Assembly: GCA_902459845.2 (NCBI GenBank)
Contig: CABPSV020000078.1
Location: forward strand, 14,171-33,267
DNA: 19,097 nucleotides
Direction of reading: 5' to 3'
Source: Hepatocystis sp. ex Piliocolobus tephrosceles
Lineage: Eukaryota; Apicomplexa; Aconoidasida; Haemosporida; Plasmodiidae
A program made the position numbers and the translations under genes. Shown here piece by piece: positions 9,374 through 19,061 of the stretch (positions within the stretch are counted from its first letter, which is position 1; each line of letters begins with the position of its first letter). The notes beneath the pieces are model-generated. The model searched no databases and was not told the DNA's origin. It saw only the letters and a program-made list of their open reading frames with translations.

Positions 9374-10160
9374 ACTATCTTTTTAATATGCATTTTAAAA
9401 TTTATGCTTACATAAAAACTGAAATAGTTATAGATTATTAAAAATTGACGTAATTATACATTATTCATATATACCTTTTCACAAGTTTTTCATTTTTTTT
9501 GCCTTTGACAAAATCATACAAAACGTGTTGTACTAGAAGGAAAAAGAAAACTAAAAATTTGTATAGAAATCTAAAACTACACGACAGTAACAAAAACTTA
9601 ATTGTTTGTTTATATATATATATATATATAAAGGCAGCTTATTACTTTTATGACATTTCAATTGAAAAAGTGAAAGTGTCAAGACCTGAAAGCGTATGCA
9701 AAGGAGTATACAAAAAAAAAAAAAGAGTGGCAAAAATATATAAAATATATTTTACGCGCGTTACAAAAAAGTAATGGTAGCTTATGCTAACACTTTATTC
9801 TTCATTGAATCCTTAACATTTTTAAAAATTCAGTTTTAATGCTTATTAATTCCCCTTTCATACCAAAGTATTTTTTTATTTCATATACATACGTACATAT
9901 ATATATATATATATATACTGTTTTGTTTTGTTTTTGTGTAACATTTATTACATATATTTACTTACAAAAATAGACAAAAAATAGTTACATGTATAGCCCA
10001 AAGCAAAGTTAATAAAATTGTTTATGCAAACATATATATATAAACACATGTACATATATTGTGTCAATTTCTTTAAAAAAAAAAAAAAAAAAGTCCATAC
10101 AGTACGAATTTGCTATAAATAATGTACACTATTTTTGATAAAAAAATAGAATAAGCAGCG

Positions 10161-10189
10161 AGGACATAGACATATGTCATACGCGTCCT
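10161..10189. repeat. Nested inverted repeat upstream of RPB1
   Basis: Outer arms aggac (10161-10165) and gtcct (10185-10189) flank a perfect 10-bp palindrome gacatatgtc (10168-10177). It could form a small cruciform or act as a palindromic protein-binding site about 430 bp upstream of the RPB1 start codon. The arms are short enough for chance. Confidence 0.4.
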
Positions 10190-10201
10190 TACATATGTGC
10201 T

Positions 10202-10239
<38 letters not shown>

Positions 10240-10249
10240 TATATATATA
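10202..10249. repeat. Compound (TA)n-(CA)n-(TA)n microsatellite
   Basis: TA repeats at 10202-10223, CA repeats at about 10224-10239 and TA repeats at 10240-10249. Alternating purine-pyrimidine runs of this kind can adopt non-B DNA and are highly length-variable. It lies about 370 bp upstream of the RPB1 start codon. Confidence 0.9.
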
Positions 10250-10622
10250 AGTTCATATATTTTTACCATCGAAGGTTAAATAAATATACCTCCATTACAG
10301 TACCTACACACTGTATAAACAAAATCACAGAGCAATAATAAAAAAAAAATACATCACAGTGCAAATATATATAATTCTTTAAAAGGAAAAAACATGATTC
10401 TCTAATTGTTGTTAATAAAAAAAAAGATTTAAAAAAAAAAATCATTAATAACATCAGAAGTGATAGGAGTTAAGAGGTAAATAAAAGAAATAGTCATCCA
10501 AGTTTTTTTTATTTTATTTTATTTTATTTTTTTTTTTTTTGGAGACACATGTATCCATATATACAAGTATTTTTACTTACATATTAGATAAAAAAAAAAG
10601 AAAAATAAAAAAAAAAAAAAAA

Positions 10623-13600
10623 ATGACAGTCGATTTAAATACTCCATATTCCATATGTGAATTAAAAAGAGTAAAAAGATTGGAATTAGGTGTATTAGAT
10701 CCAGAAATAATAAAAAAGATAAGTGTTTGTGAAGTTGTAAATGTAGATTTGTATAAAGATGGATTGCCAAAAGATGGTGGTTTGAATGATATTCGAATGG
10801 GTACAATAGATTATAGAACATTATGTGGTACTTGTAATATGAATGTTAGATATTGTCCAGGACATTTTGGTTATATTGAGTTAGCAAAACCTATGTATCA
10901 CTATGGTTTTATGAATGTTGTATTAAATATTTTAAGATGCATATGTTATCATTGTGGTAGATTGTTATGTAATACAAAAAGTTCGAAAGTAAAAGTTATA
11001 GAAAGAATAAAAGTAAATAGTTTAAGATTAAAAAAGTTAGCAGAAATATGTCAAGGAATAAAAGTATGTGATCATTCAAGTGTAGAAATTGAAGAAGGTT
11101 TAAATATGAACGATTTTTCTATTTATGGTTCCTTAGATACTACTACTAACAATAACAATAATTTTAACAATAATTTTAGTAATAATAATGTTAATAGCAT
11201 AACAAACGATTTGAATATGAGTTATCCAATGCTTTCGAATATAAATAACAACACATCCAACAATTATAACAGTTTTTTTGAAATTGCAGATCAAGAGGAT
11301 AATGATTGTGGATGTGTTCAACCAAAATATAGTAGAGAAGGACCAAATATGTTTATTCAATTTATGCCTAACCCAGATGAAGATATAGATGAGAGTAAGC
11401 GAAAATTAAGTGCAGAAGAAGCATTAGAAATACTTAAACGAATACGAAAAGAAGAATTACCTCTTTTAGGTTTTAATTCAGATCGATGTATACCCTCCTC
11501 TTTAATATTAACATTTATTTTAATTCCACCTCCTTGTACTAGACCATATGTACAATATGGAAATCAAAGAAGTGAAGACGATTTAACTTTAAAATTATTA
11601 GATATAGTTAAAACTAATATACAGTTAAAAAGACAAACAGATAGAGGTGCTAAATCTCATGTATTACAAGATTTATGTTCATTACTACAGTTTCATATAA
11701 CAACTTTATTTGATAATGATATACCAGGTATGCCTATAGCTACAACTCGTTCAAAAAAACCAATTAAAGCCATTAGAACAAGATTAAAAGGTAAAGAAGG
11801 TAGATTAAGAGGTAATTTAATGGGGAAAAGAGTAGACTTTTCAGCAAGAACAGTTATAACTGGAGATCCCAATTTAAACATTGATTATATAGGTGTACCT
11901 AAATCAGTTGCTATGACTTTAACATTTAGTGAAACAGTAACACCTTTAAATTATGAAAATTTAAAAAAATTAGTTGAAAGAGGTCCATATGAATGGCCAG
12001 GAGCTAAATATATAATTAGAAATAATGGAGCGAAATATGATTTAAGACATGTACAGAATAATAATCAAAAACAGTTAGAATATGGATATAAAGTAGAAAG
12101 ACACATGACTGATAATGATTATATTTTATTTAATCGTCAACCATCATTACATAAAATGAGTATAATGGGTCATAAAGCTAAAATATTACCATACTCAACA
12201 TTTCGATTAAATTTAGCAGTAACTTCACCATATAATGCTGATTTTGATGGAGATGAAATGAACTTACATTTAGCTCAATCACACGAAACTAGATCTGAAA
12301 TAAAACATTTAATGATTGTACAAAAACAAATAGTATCTCCTCAAAGTAATAAACCTGTTATGGGTATTGTACAAGATAGTTTATTAGCAATTCGTAAATT
12401 CACACGTAGAGATAATTTTCTTACAAAACAAGAAGTTATGGCATTACTTATTTGGATACCTTATTGGAATCATGTTATTCCAACAGCTGCTATATTAAAA
12501 CCAAAACAGTTATGGACGGGTAAACAAATATTTTCTATGCTTTTACAATTTGAAGACTTAGAAGTTAAATCGAATGTTTATGCTAATGATAGTATCGTTG
12601 ATGGTCGAAATAAGTATCCTAATGTAACAGGGGTTGCTGGTGTAACAGGGGTTGGAGGTGTAACAGGAGTTGGAGGTGTAACAGGAGTTGGAGGTGTAAC
12701 AGGAGTTGGAGGTGTAACAGGAGTTGCTGGTGTAACAGGAGTTGCTGGTGTAACAGGAGTTGCTGGTGTAACAGGGGTTGCTGGTGTAACAGAAGTTGCA
12801 GGTGTTGGAGGAGGTGATAGTAGTACAACTAATACGAACTGGCATATATCAAATCAAATGTTAGGACCAGCAGATTTTAGTTCACCAAACAATATAGTAA
12901 ATAGTGGAGTAATGGGACCCAACAGACAATTATATAGTGGCTCAACTTCAGGAATTTCCTTAAAACAACAACAACAACAACAACAACCTGGTTCTAATAT
13001 AATGATAAAAAATACAACAACAGAATATAATAAAATGTATAAAACACAAACAGGTACAACTTCTTTTTATAACAATGCTATTCATAAAATAAATTTATAT
13101 AGAGATTCTTCTACTCCATGTAAAGACGATAACCCATATTGTTCTGTAAACGATGGTAAAGTTATAATTCGAAATAACGAATTACTTAGTGGAATAATAT
13201 GTAAAAGAACAGTTGGTTCGTCTAGTGGATCTTTGATTCATATACTATGGCATGAGTTAGGTCCTGATAAAACAAAAGATTTTATTTCTGCTTTACAAAA
13301 AGTAACAAATAATTGGTTAGAATATATAGGATTTACAGTTAGTTGTTCTGATATAATAGCTAGTGATAAAGTAATAGATAAAGTAAAAGATATTTTAAAT
13401 AAATCTAAAAAAGATGTTGAAAAAATTATAAAAATGGCACAAAGAGGTGAATTAGAATGTCAACCAGGTAAATCATTATACGAATCATTTGAAACTCGAG
13501 TGAATAATGAATTAAATTGTGCTCGAGAAATGGCAGGAAAAATTGCATCTGAAAGTTTAGATGAAAGAAATAATATTTTTGCTATGGTTGCTAGTGGTTC

Positions 13601-14462
13601 AAAAGGATCTATTATTAATATTTCTCAAATAATTTCTTGTGTTGGTCAACAGAATGTTGAAGGTAAACGTATACCTTTTGGTTTTAATTATCGTTCATTA
13701 CCACATTTTATTAAATTTGATTATAGTGCTGAAAGTAGAGGTTTTGTTTCTAATTCTTATTTAAGTGGATTAACACCACAAGAGGTTTTTTTTCATGCCA
13801 TGGGTGGTAGAGAAGGTATTATTGACACAGCTTGTAAGACATCTGAAACTGGTTATATACAAAGAAGATTAATAAAAGCAATGGAAGATGTAATGGTACA
13901 ATATGATAGAACTGTTCGGAATAGTTATGGTGATATTATTCAATTTTTATATGGAGAGGATGGTATGGCAGGTGAATATATAGAAGATCAAATAATAGAT
14001 TTAATGAAATTAGATAATAAAGAAATTAATAAATTATATAAATATAATTTTGATGATGATGAATTATATGAATCAAAACTTTATTTAAATAAACAAGATG
14101 AAGAAAAATTAAAATATATTGATTACAATAAACAAAATATATTAAAACAAGAATTTAACGAATTAATTAAATGTAAAAATTATTTATGTAATGAAATTTT
14201 TCCAGATGGTGAAATAAGACAACATTTACCTATAAATATGAATCGTTTAGTTGAATATGTTAAATCACAATTCCCTTTTATACCTTTAGTTAGTAGTAAA
14301 GCGAAAGAGTCTAAAGTTGATGTAGTATATCCAAGTACGTATTCTTCTTCTGGTCCTATACCATCAAAACGATGGAAAGAACAAATGTATTCACAAAATT
14401 ATGTTCAAGAAACAGAAAATAGTACAGAACATATGAAAGAAAATATGGTTAAAAGTAAAAAG

Positions 14463-14501
<39 letters not shown>

Positions 14502-17500
14502 ACCAGCAATAGCAATAATAGCAATAATAGCAACAATAGCAACAATAGAAACAATGGCAATAACGATTTTTCACATTTAAATGGAGATATTAGAAAAAAG
14601 AAGAAAACTATTACGAATGGTTATATTCAAAACGGACATATTAACAACAGTGATTTATTTGGTGATAGTGATAACAATGAAAGTATTAATAATGATACAA
14701 ACGAATTTGTATCTTTAATAAAAGAACAATATGCAAAAAGCAATTTACCTTCTATACAAATGAGTAAGGAGAATTCTTCTTACCTGAGGGTGGAAGAAGA
14801 GACGGATGATGATGACATGCTTGTGCAAATGGGTGGAAGTTCCAATGCTGAAGATAGTGTTGAAGATAGTGTTGAAGATAGTGCTGAAGATAGTGCTGAA
14901 GATAGTGATGAAGATAGTGATGATGGCATTGATGAAGATAGTGATGATGGCATTGATGAAGATAGTAACAATGGTAGAGACAATAACACAAAACTTGAAA
15001 ACATACACGGTGTTGATCGTGGTTTATATACAAATAATATAAACGGATCGAAACCATATGAACTGTTATTAAAAACAAATTACGATAAAGAAGGAGATGA
15101 TTCTATGATTAATCCTGTTGATATAGTTCACAAAGTAAATAATTTTTTAGATAAATTGGTTATAATAAAACAAATAAATAGTAACGATACTTTATCACTG
15201 GAAGCACAAAACAATGCAACAATACTATTAAAAGCTCATTTACGAACATATTTAAATTCGAAATTATTAACACAAACGCATAAAATTAGTATGGATGGTA
15301 TTAATTGGTTATTAAAAGAAATTGAAAATATTTTTTATAAATCATTATGTCATCCTGGTGAATGTGTAGGTGCATTAGCAGCTCAATCAATTGGAGAACC
15401 AGCCACTCAGATGACTTTAAACACATTTCATTTTGCTGGTGTTGGTTCTAAAAATGTAACATTAGGTGTACCTAGATTAAAAGAATTGATTAATATTGTA
15501 AAGAATGTAAAAACACCTAGTACTACAATTTATTTGGATAGTTCTGTGTCTAATGATCAACAAAAAGCAAAAGATATTTTAACAAAATTAGAATATACAA
15601 CATTACGTCAATTAACAACACAAGCACAAATTATATATGATCCTAACACAACTAGTACAATTTTAGAAGAAGATAAACAGTGGGTAAATGAATTTTATGA
15701 ATTTCCAGATGAAGATGATACACAATATACTTTAGGAGAATGGGTCTTAAGGATACAGTTAACTAATATAAGAGTTAATGAAAAAAAATTAACTATGAAA
15801 GAAATTGTTTATATTATTTATTCTGTATTTACAAGTGATGAATTAGATATAATATATACAGATGACAATTCAGAAGATTTAATTTTAAGAATACGTGTAA
15901 AATACCTGAACGGTGAATACAATTTTTTTAATGATCATCAAGACGATGACGACAGTACTATCATGGGTAATACTATCATGGGTAATACTGTCATGGGTAA
16001 TACTGTCATGGGTAATACTGTCATGGGTAATACTGTCATGGGTAATACTGTCATTGGTACTAATATTAACGATAATAATATTAACGATAATAATATTAAC
16101 GATAATAATATTAACGGCAATAATATTAACGGCAATAATATTAACGGCAATAATATTAACGATAATAATATTAACGATAATAATATTAACGGCAATAATA
16201 TTAACGGCAATAATATTAACGATAATAATATTAACGGCAATAATATTAACGATAATAATATTAACGGCAATAATATTAACGATAATAATATTAACAATAA
16301 TAATATTAACGGCAATAATATTAACAATAATAATGGATTCGAATTTTATAAAAGAGAAAAAAATGATGAATTTGGAGAAAATAAATTGGTTCTGGGTAGT
16401 GATAATGAAAATTATGATATAAATACGAATACTCCAAAAATAAAAAAAAAAGTTACATTTGACACTTCTTCTAATGATGAAAATGAAGAAAATAAAAATG
16501 CATTTAGTGAAGTTAATGATTTATTTGAAAAAAGTGATGACGATAAGAATGGTGACATAAATGACGATATGAATGAATTGTTTGGTGATGATGATGTAAG
16601 TAACATGAATGATAAAAAAAAAAAAGAAAATAAACAAGGTATAAATGATAATGATGGTTTTTTTCCCAGTAGTACCGATAATACAAACAATATTACTGAT
16701 CATAGTAGTGATAATAATAATACAGAACTGGTTATACAAGATGATAGTACTACCACTACATATACAAATATTTTGAATAAAACACTTGATATAATCAAAA
16801 AAGATAAATACAAAGATGATAATAAAAACAAAGGGTTGTTAATAGATAAAAATATGGATATAAATAAACAACTATTTTCAAACTCAGAAATAAATGACGG
16901 TATTATTAGTAGTGGTAATATTAGTAGTGGTGGTAATATTAGTAGTGGTGGTAATATTAGTAGTGGTGGTAATATTAGTAGTGGTGGTAATATTAGTAGT
17001 GGTGGTAATATTAGTAGTGGTGGTAATATTAGTAGTGGTGGTAATGGTTATGTTAATAATATGTTGGATATACATAGCGAGGACAATAAGAGTGATAACA
17101 GTAATGGTATGGATAGTGATAGAAATGGTATGGATAGTGATAGAAATGGTATGGATAGTGGTAGGAATAGTGATGAAGATAATAATAATAATCGTATAAT
17201 ACAAAATGCAACAAGTAATAGGAATAATTTAAATGAAAATATACAAATGTCAGCTAATAATAATGTACTTAACGGAAATAATAATTCTTATGGTGCATCT
17301 GCATCAAAAGAGGATACAGAAGATACATTTTTAAAAAAATTAATGGAAGTATGTTTATCAAATTTAAAATTAAGAGGTATAGAAAATATAACAAAAGTAT
17401 ATATGAGAGAAGAATCTAAGATAACATATGATAATAATAATGGAAAATTTATAAGAAATTCACAATGGGTTCTAGATACAGATGGTTGTAATTTAGAACA

Positions 17501-19061
17501 TATTTTTTATGCTCCACATGTAGATTTTAAAAAAACGATTTCTAACGATATTATAGAAATTTTTGAAGTATTAGGAATAGAAGCAGTAAGAAGAGCATTA
17601 TTAAAAGAATTGAGAACTGTTATTTCTTTTGATAGTTCTTATGTAAATTATAGACATTTATCAATTCTTTGTGATGTAATGACACAAAAAGGATACTTAA
17701 TGTCAATTACTAGACATGGTATAAATAGAGTTGATAAAGGTCCTTTAATAAAATGTAGTTTTGAAGAAACTGTTGAAATATTATTAGATGCAGCAGCTTT
17801 TGCACAAGTAGATCATTTAAAAGGTATAACCGAAAATATTATGTTAGGTCAGTTGTGTAAAATAGGAACAGGTGTTTTTGATATTATTATTGATAATGAA
17901 AAATTAAATGATGCAAATCAGAATTTAGAAAGTTTACAAGATATAACAAGTGCAGGATTTACAACACCTGATAGTCATCAATATTCAACCAATGATGGTT
18001 TGTCATCATCCATATCTCCGTCAGCTATTAATTCACAAACATCTCCTTTACCTTTTTCTCCAAAACATACTTCAAATTTAGCATCGCCTACTGCACCTTT
18101 AAATACTGTAGTATCACCACAATATATACATGAATATGCAAATCAAATTATGTCACCTACAAAACAAGAGTTTAATAATTTAGATACAATTAAATTAGGT
18201 GGTAAATTTTCTCCAACACAATCACCTACATCACCAGTAGCTTCTATCAATTCTCCATTTTCTCCACGAGAATATAATCAACAAGGATTTAATTTATTAA
18301 AAGGATTACTTCCTACAGGATCTGGTTTTACCGGTTCAGGTATTAACAGTGGTAACGATAATAATAACAATCAAACACAAAATATGATGATAGGTAATAA
18401 TTATAATATTTTTTCACCTACTATTAATAGAGGAAATAATATACAATCTCCACCCATTTATTCTCCAACGGGTATGTATAATATGTTTTCTCCACAACCA
18501 TATAATCAAATCCAACCAAAAATAAATACAAATACACAAGGAACTGGTGTATCAGCATATACATCATATAATAATGTATATTCTCCTAGTTATTCTCCAA
18601 CATCACCAGTTTATAATAAAAATAATGCTTATTATTCACCTAGCTCCCCTCAAAATCCATTAGATAATCATAGAAATAATTTACAAACATATGATGTATT
18701 ATCTCCAACATATTCTGTAACTTCTCCAAAATATTCTCCAACATCACCACAATATTCTCCAACATCACCAGTACCTCAAAATATAAGTAGTCCACAATAT
18801 AATTCTTATTCTATGAATTCTAAATTTGAACTTACATCACCAACCTATGCATTTAATTCGTCTATATATAATAAAGATTCACAAATAAATAAAAACCCTA
18901 TGTCACCTGCTTGTATATTACAGTCACCTGTTCAAGTTAAACAAAACTTTGACAGCTTACAAGTCTTTTCACCAATTCAGCATGGTAATGTAGGTGATGA
19001 GCAGAAGGACGATCCTTTTTCGCCAATGCCTTATAATCTCGACGAGGACTCGCAACAGTAG
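10623..19061 (+). CDS. RPB1: DNA-directed RNA polymerase II largest subunit RPB1
   Basis: Complete single-exon gene, 2812 residues, TAG stop. The ATG at 10623 is chosen because the frame upstream is only low-complexity Lys codons from a TTG, while [20 protein letters not shown] matches the RPB1 N-terminus. Landmarks: first clamp zinc site C68, C71, C78, H81; second site C108, C111, C149, C229; switch region [20 protein letters not shown] (387-406); catalytic [10 protein letters not shown] with D540, D542, D544; bridge helix about 1051-1086 ([15 protein letters not shown]); trigger loop [11 protein letters not shown] with Q1596, L1599, N1600, H1603; CTD from about residue 2434 to the end. As RNA polymerase II catalytic subunit it makes mRNA in the nucleus. 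Yeast RPB1 is 1733 residues; the excess here comes from four insertions (about 160-226, 653-842, 1228-1495, 1764-2231) and a long CTD linker. Insertions lie between conserved core blocks, so the enzyme should be functional. Confidence 0.98.
11100..11306 (+). other. RPB1 insertion 1: Asn-rich loop in clamp zinc site
   Basis: About 65 residues rich in Asn, Ser and Thr (roughly residues 160-226) separate the third zinc ligand C149 from the fourth, C229. Yeast RPB1 has about 18 residues between the equivalent cysteines. The loop should project from the clamp surface and leave zinc binding intact. Confidence 0.8.
12579..13146 (+). other. RPB1 insertion 2: VTGVGG repeats and poly-Gln in pore region
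   Basis: About 190 residues lie between the conserved [11 protein letters not shown] and the block beginning [16 protein letters not shown], where yeast has only a short linker. The insert begins with ten VTGV(A/G)G units, continues through Ser/Asn/Thr-rich sequence, an 8-Gln run (CAA codons, 12966-12989) and a Tyr/Lys/Asn-rich end. It is placed in the pore/funnel side by alignment from memory with yeast RPB1. Confidence 0.8.
12622..12801 (+). repeat. 18-bp coding repeat, ten VTGV(A/G)G units
   Basis: Ten 18-nt units of approximately gtaacaggagttgg(a/t)ggt encoding VTGVAG or VTGVGG; the last is VTEVAG. The central units carry gga (Gly) and the flanking ones gct (Ala). Local GC content is much higher than in the rest of the gene, and the peptide is uncharged and elastin-like rather than Asn/Lys-rich. 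Confidence 0.92.
14465..14499 (+). repeat. Run of 35 A inside the RPB1 coding sequence (11 Lys)
   Basis: Thirty-five consecutive A in frame give 11 AAA codons (residues 1282-1292), flanked by Ile codons. The reading frame is conserved RPB1 on both sides, so the run length as given is in frame. Confidence 0.9.
14850..14966 (+). repeat. Acidic 12-bp coding repeat (EDSx)
   Basis: Units of gaagatagtg(t/c/a)t encode EDSV, EDSA and EDSD, grading into a duplicated DDGIDEDS segment. Many Ser residues are followed by Asp/Glu at +2 to +3, matching the general casein kinase 2 preference. Phosphorylation is inferred, not shown. Confidence 0.88.
15957..16061 (+). repeat. 15-bp coding repeat, seven T(I/V)MGN units
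   Basis: Seven 15-nt units of act(a/g)tcatgggtaat encode TIMGN (twice), TVMGN (four times) and TVIGT. It passes directly and in frame into the NINDN array, which has the same period. Confidence 0.93.
16062..16331 (+). repeat. 15-bp coding repeat, 18 NIN(D/G/N)N units
   Basis: Eighteen units of aatattaacNNNaat. The fourth codon is GAT (Asp), GGC (Gly) or, near the end, AAT (Asn), in the order D D D G G G D D G G D G D G D N G N. No GGT or GAC intermediates occur. All other positions are essentially invariant, implying recent expansion and homogenisation. Confidence 0.95.
16915..17040 (+). repeat. 18-bp coding repeat, seven NISSGG units
   Basis: Seven copies of NISS separated by Gly-Gly, 18 nt per unit (aatattagtagtggtggt); the first copy is preceded by a single Gly. 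The units are nearly identical at the nucleotide level, so expansion is recent. Confidence 0.92.
17103..17165 (+). repeat. 21-bp coding repeat, three NGMDSDR units
   Basis: Three 21-nt units encode [14 protein letters not shown] and NGMDSGR. Confidence 0.92.
17922..19058 (+). other. RPB1 carboxy-terminal domain (CTD), mostly degenerate
   Basis: About 379 residues after the last core block ([14 protein letters not shown]). The only contiguous heptads are [14 protein letters not shown] and YSPTSPV at 18711-18773. Isolated ones include YSPTSPV (18591-18611) and YSPSSPQ a little further on. Elsewhere I count about 32 Ser-Pro dipeptides in Ser/Pro/Asn/Tyr-rich sequence, many as SPxY or FSP. The tail ends in an acidic LDEDSQQ. 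Phosphorylation of heptad Ser2 and Ser5 coordinates capping, splicing and 3' processing in other eukaryotes. How it works here with few heptads is not evident. Confidence 0.9.

Larger units (their letters stand above)
6803..10622. other. Large intergenic region (3.8 kb) upstream of RPB1
   Basis: No protein gene is convincing. In order it holds a 9-bp TA-rich array (6893-7022), T runs at 7071-7097 and 7508-7530, an imperfect 17-bp direct duplication near 7758-7797, a 13-bp array (8097-8208), a slightly GC-richer patch (about 8205-8272), an 18-bp array (8430-8609), a second 9-bp array (9152-9296), 49 T (9324-9372), TA microsatellites near 9611-9631 and 9897-9917, a nested inverted repeat (10161-10189) and a TA/CA compound microsatellite (10202-10249). 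The last few hundred bases before 10623 presumably carry the RPB1 promoter and leader, including T-rich 10503-10541. Confidence 0.6.
14306..15108 (+). other. RPB1 insertion 3: Lys run, Asn/Ser repeats and acidic tract
   Basis: About 268 residues are inserted between the conserved [15 protein letters not shown] region and [16 protein letters not shown], in the foot/cleft part before the trigger loop. In order it holds a basic segment ending in 11 Lys (14466-14498, within 35 consecutive A), a Ser-Asn-Asn repeat (about 14503-14560) and a strongly acidic EDS tract (about 14850-14966). A basic-to-acidic order in one loop suggests possible self-association or a protein-binding role, but this is inference. 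Confidence 0.8.
15913..17316 (+). other. RPB1 insertion 4: giant repeat-bearing loop in jaw region
   Basis: About 468 residues (roughly 1764-2231) are inserted between [17 protein letters not shown] and the block [20 protein letters not shown]. The equivalent yeast segment is a short loop in the jaw, which I recall as disordered. It is the largest insertion and contains four separate tandem peptide repeat arrays separated by Asp/Asn/Ser/Lys-rich linkers. Confidence 0.82.

Noticed and set aside
9087..9393. Leu/Tyr-rich (plus) and Ile/Asn-rich (minus) frames
   Set aside because: Both come from a 9-bp TA repeat plus the 49-T run; no non-repetitive coding sequence is attached.
9499..9774. Lys-rich 91-codon frame
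   Set aside because: It lacks an ATG start, spans a TA microsatellite, and shows no recognisable domain or splice partners.
10539..10622. 28-residue N-terminal extension of RPB1
   Set aside because: It would start at TTG and is mostly Lys from an A run. The ATG at 10623 begins the recognisable RPB1 N-terminus.
12558..12845. Minus-strand Cys-Tyr-Thr-Ser-Asn repeat frame
   Set aside because: It is the reverse reading of the VTGVGG array. It looks like a cysteine-rich repeat protein but lies wholly inside RPB1 and has no independent support.
15938..16327. Minus-strand Leu/Ile-rich frame
   Set aside because: It is the reverse reading of the 15-bp coding repeats of RPB1, open only because the period is a multiple of three.
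16884..17204. Minus-strand Thr/Ile-rich frame and plus-strand Val-rich frame
   Set aside because: These are shadows of the NISSGG and NGMDSDR repeats in RPB1.
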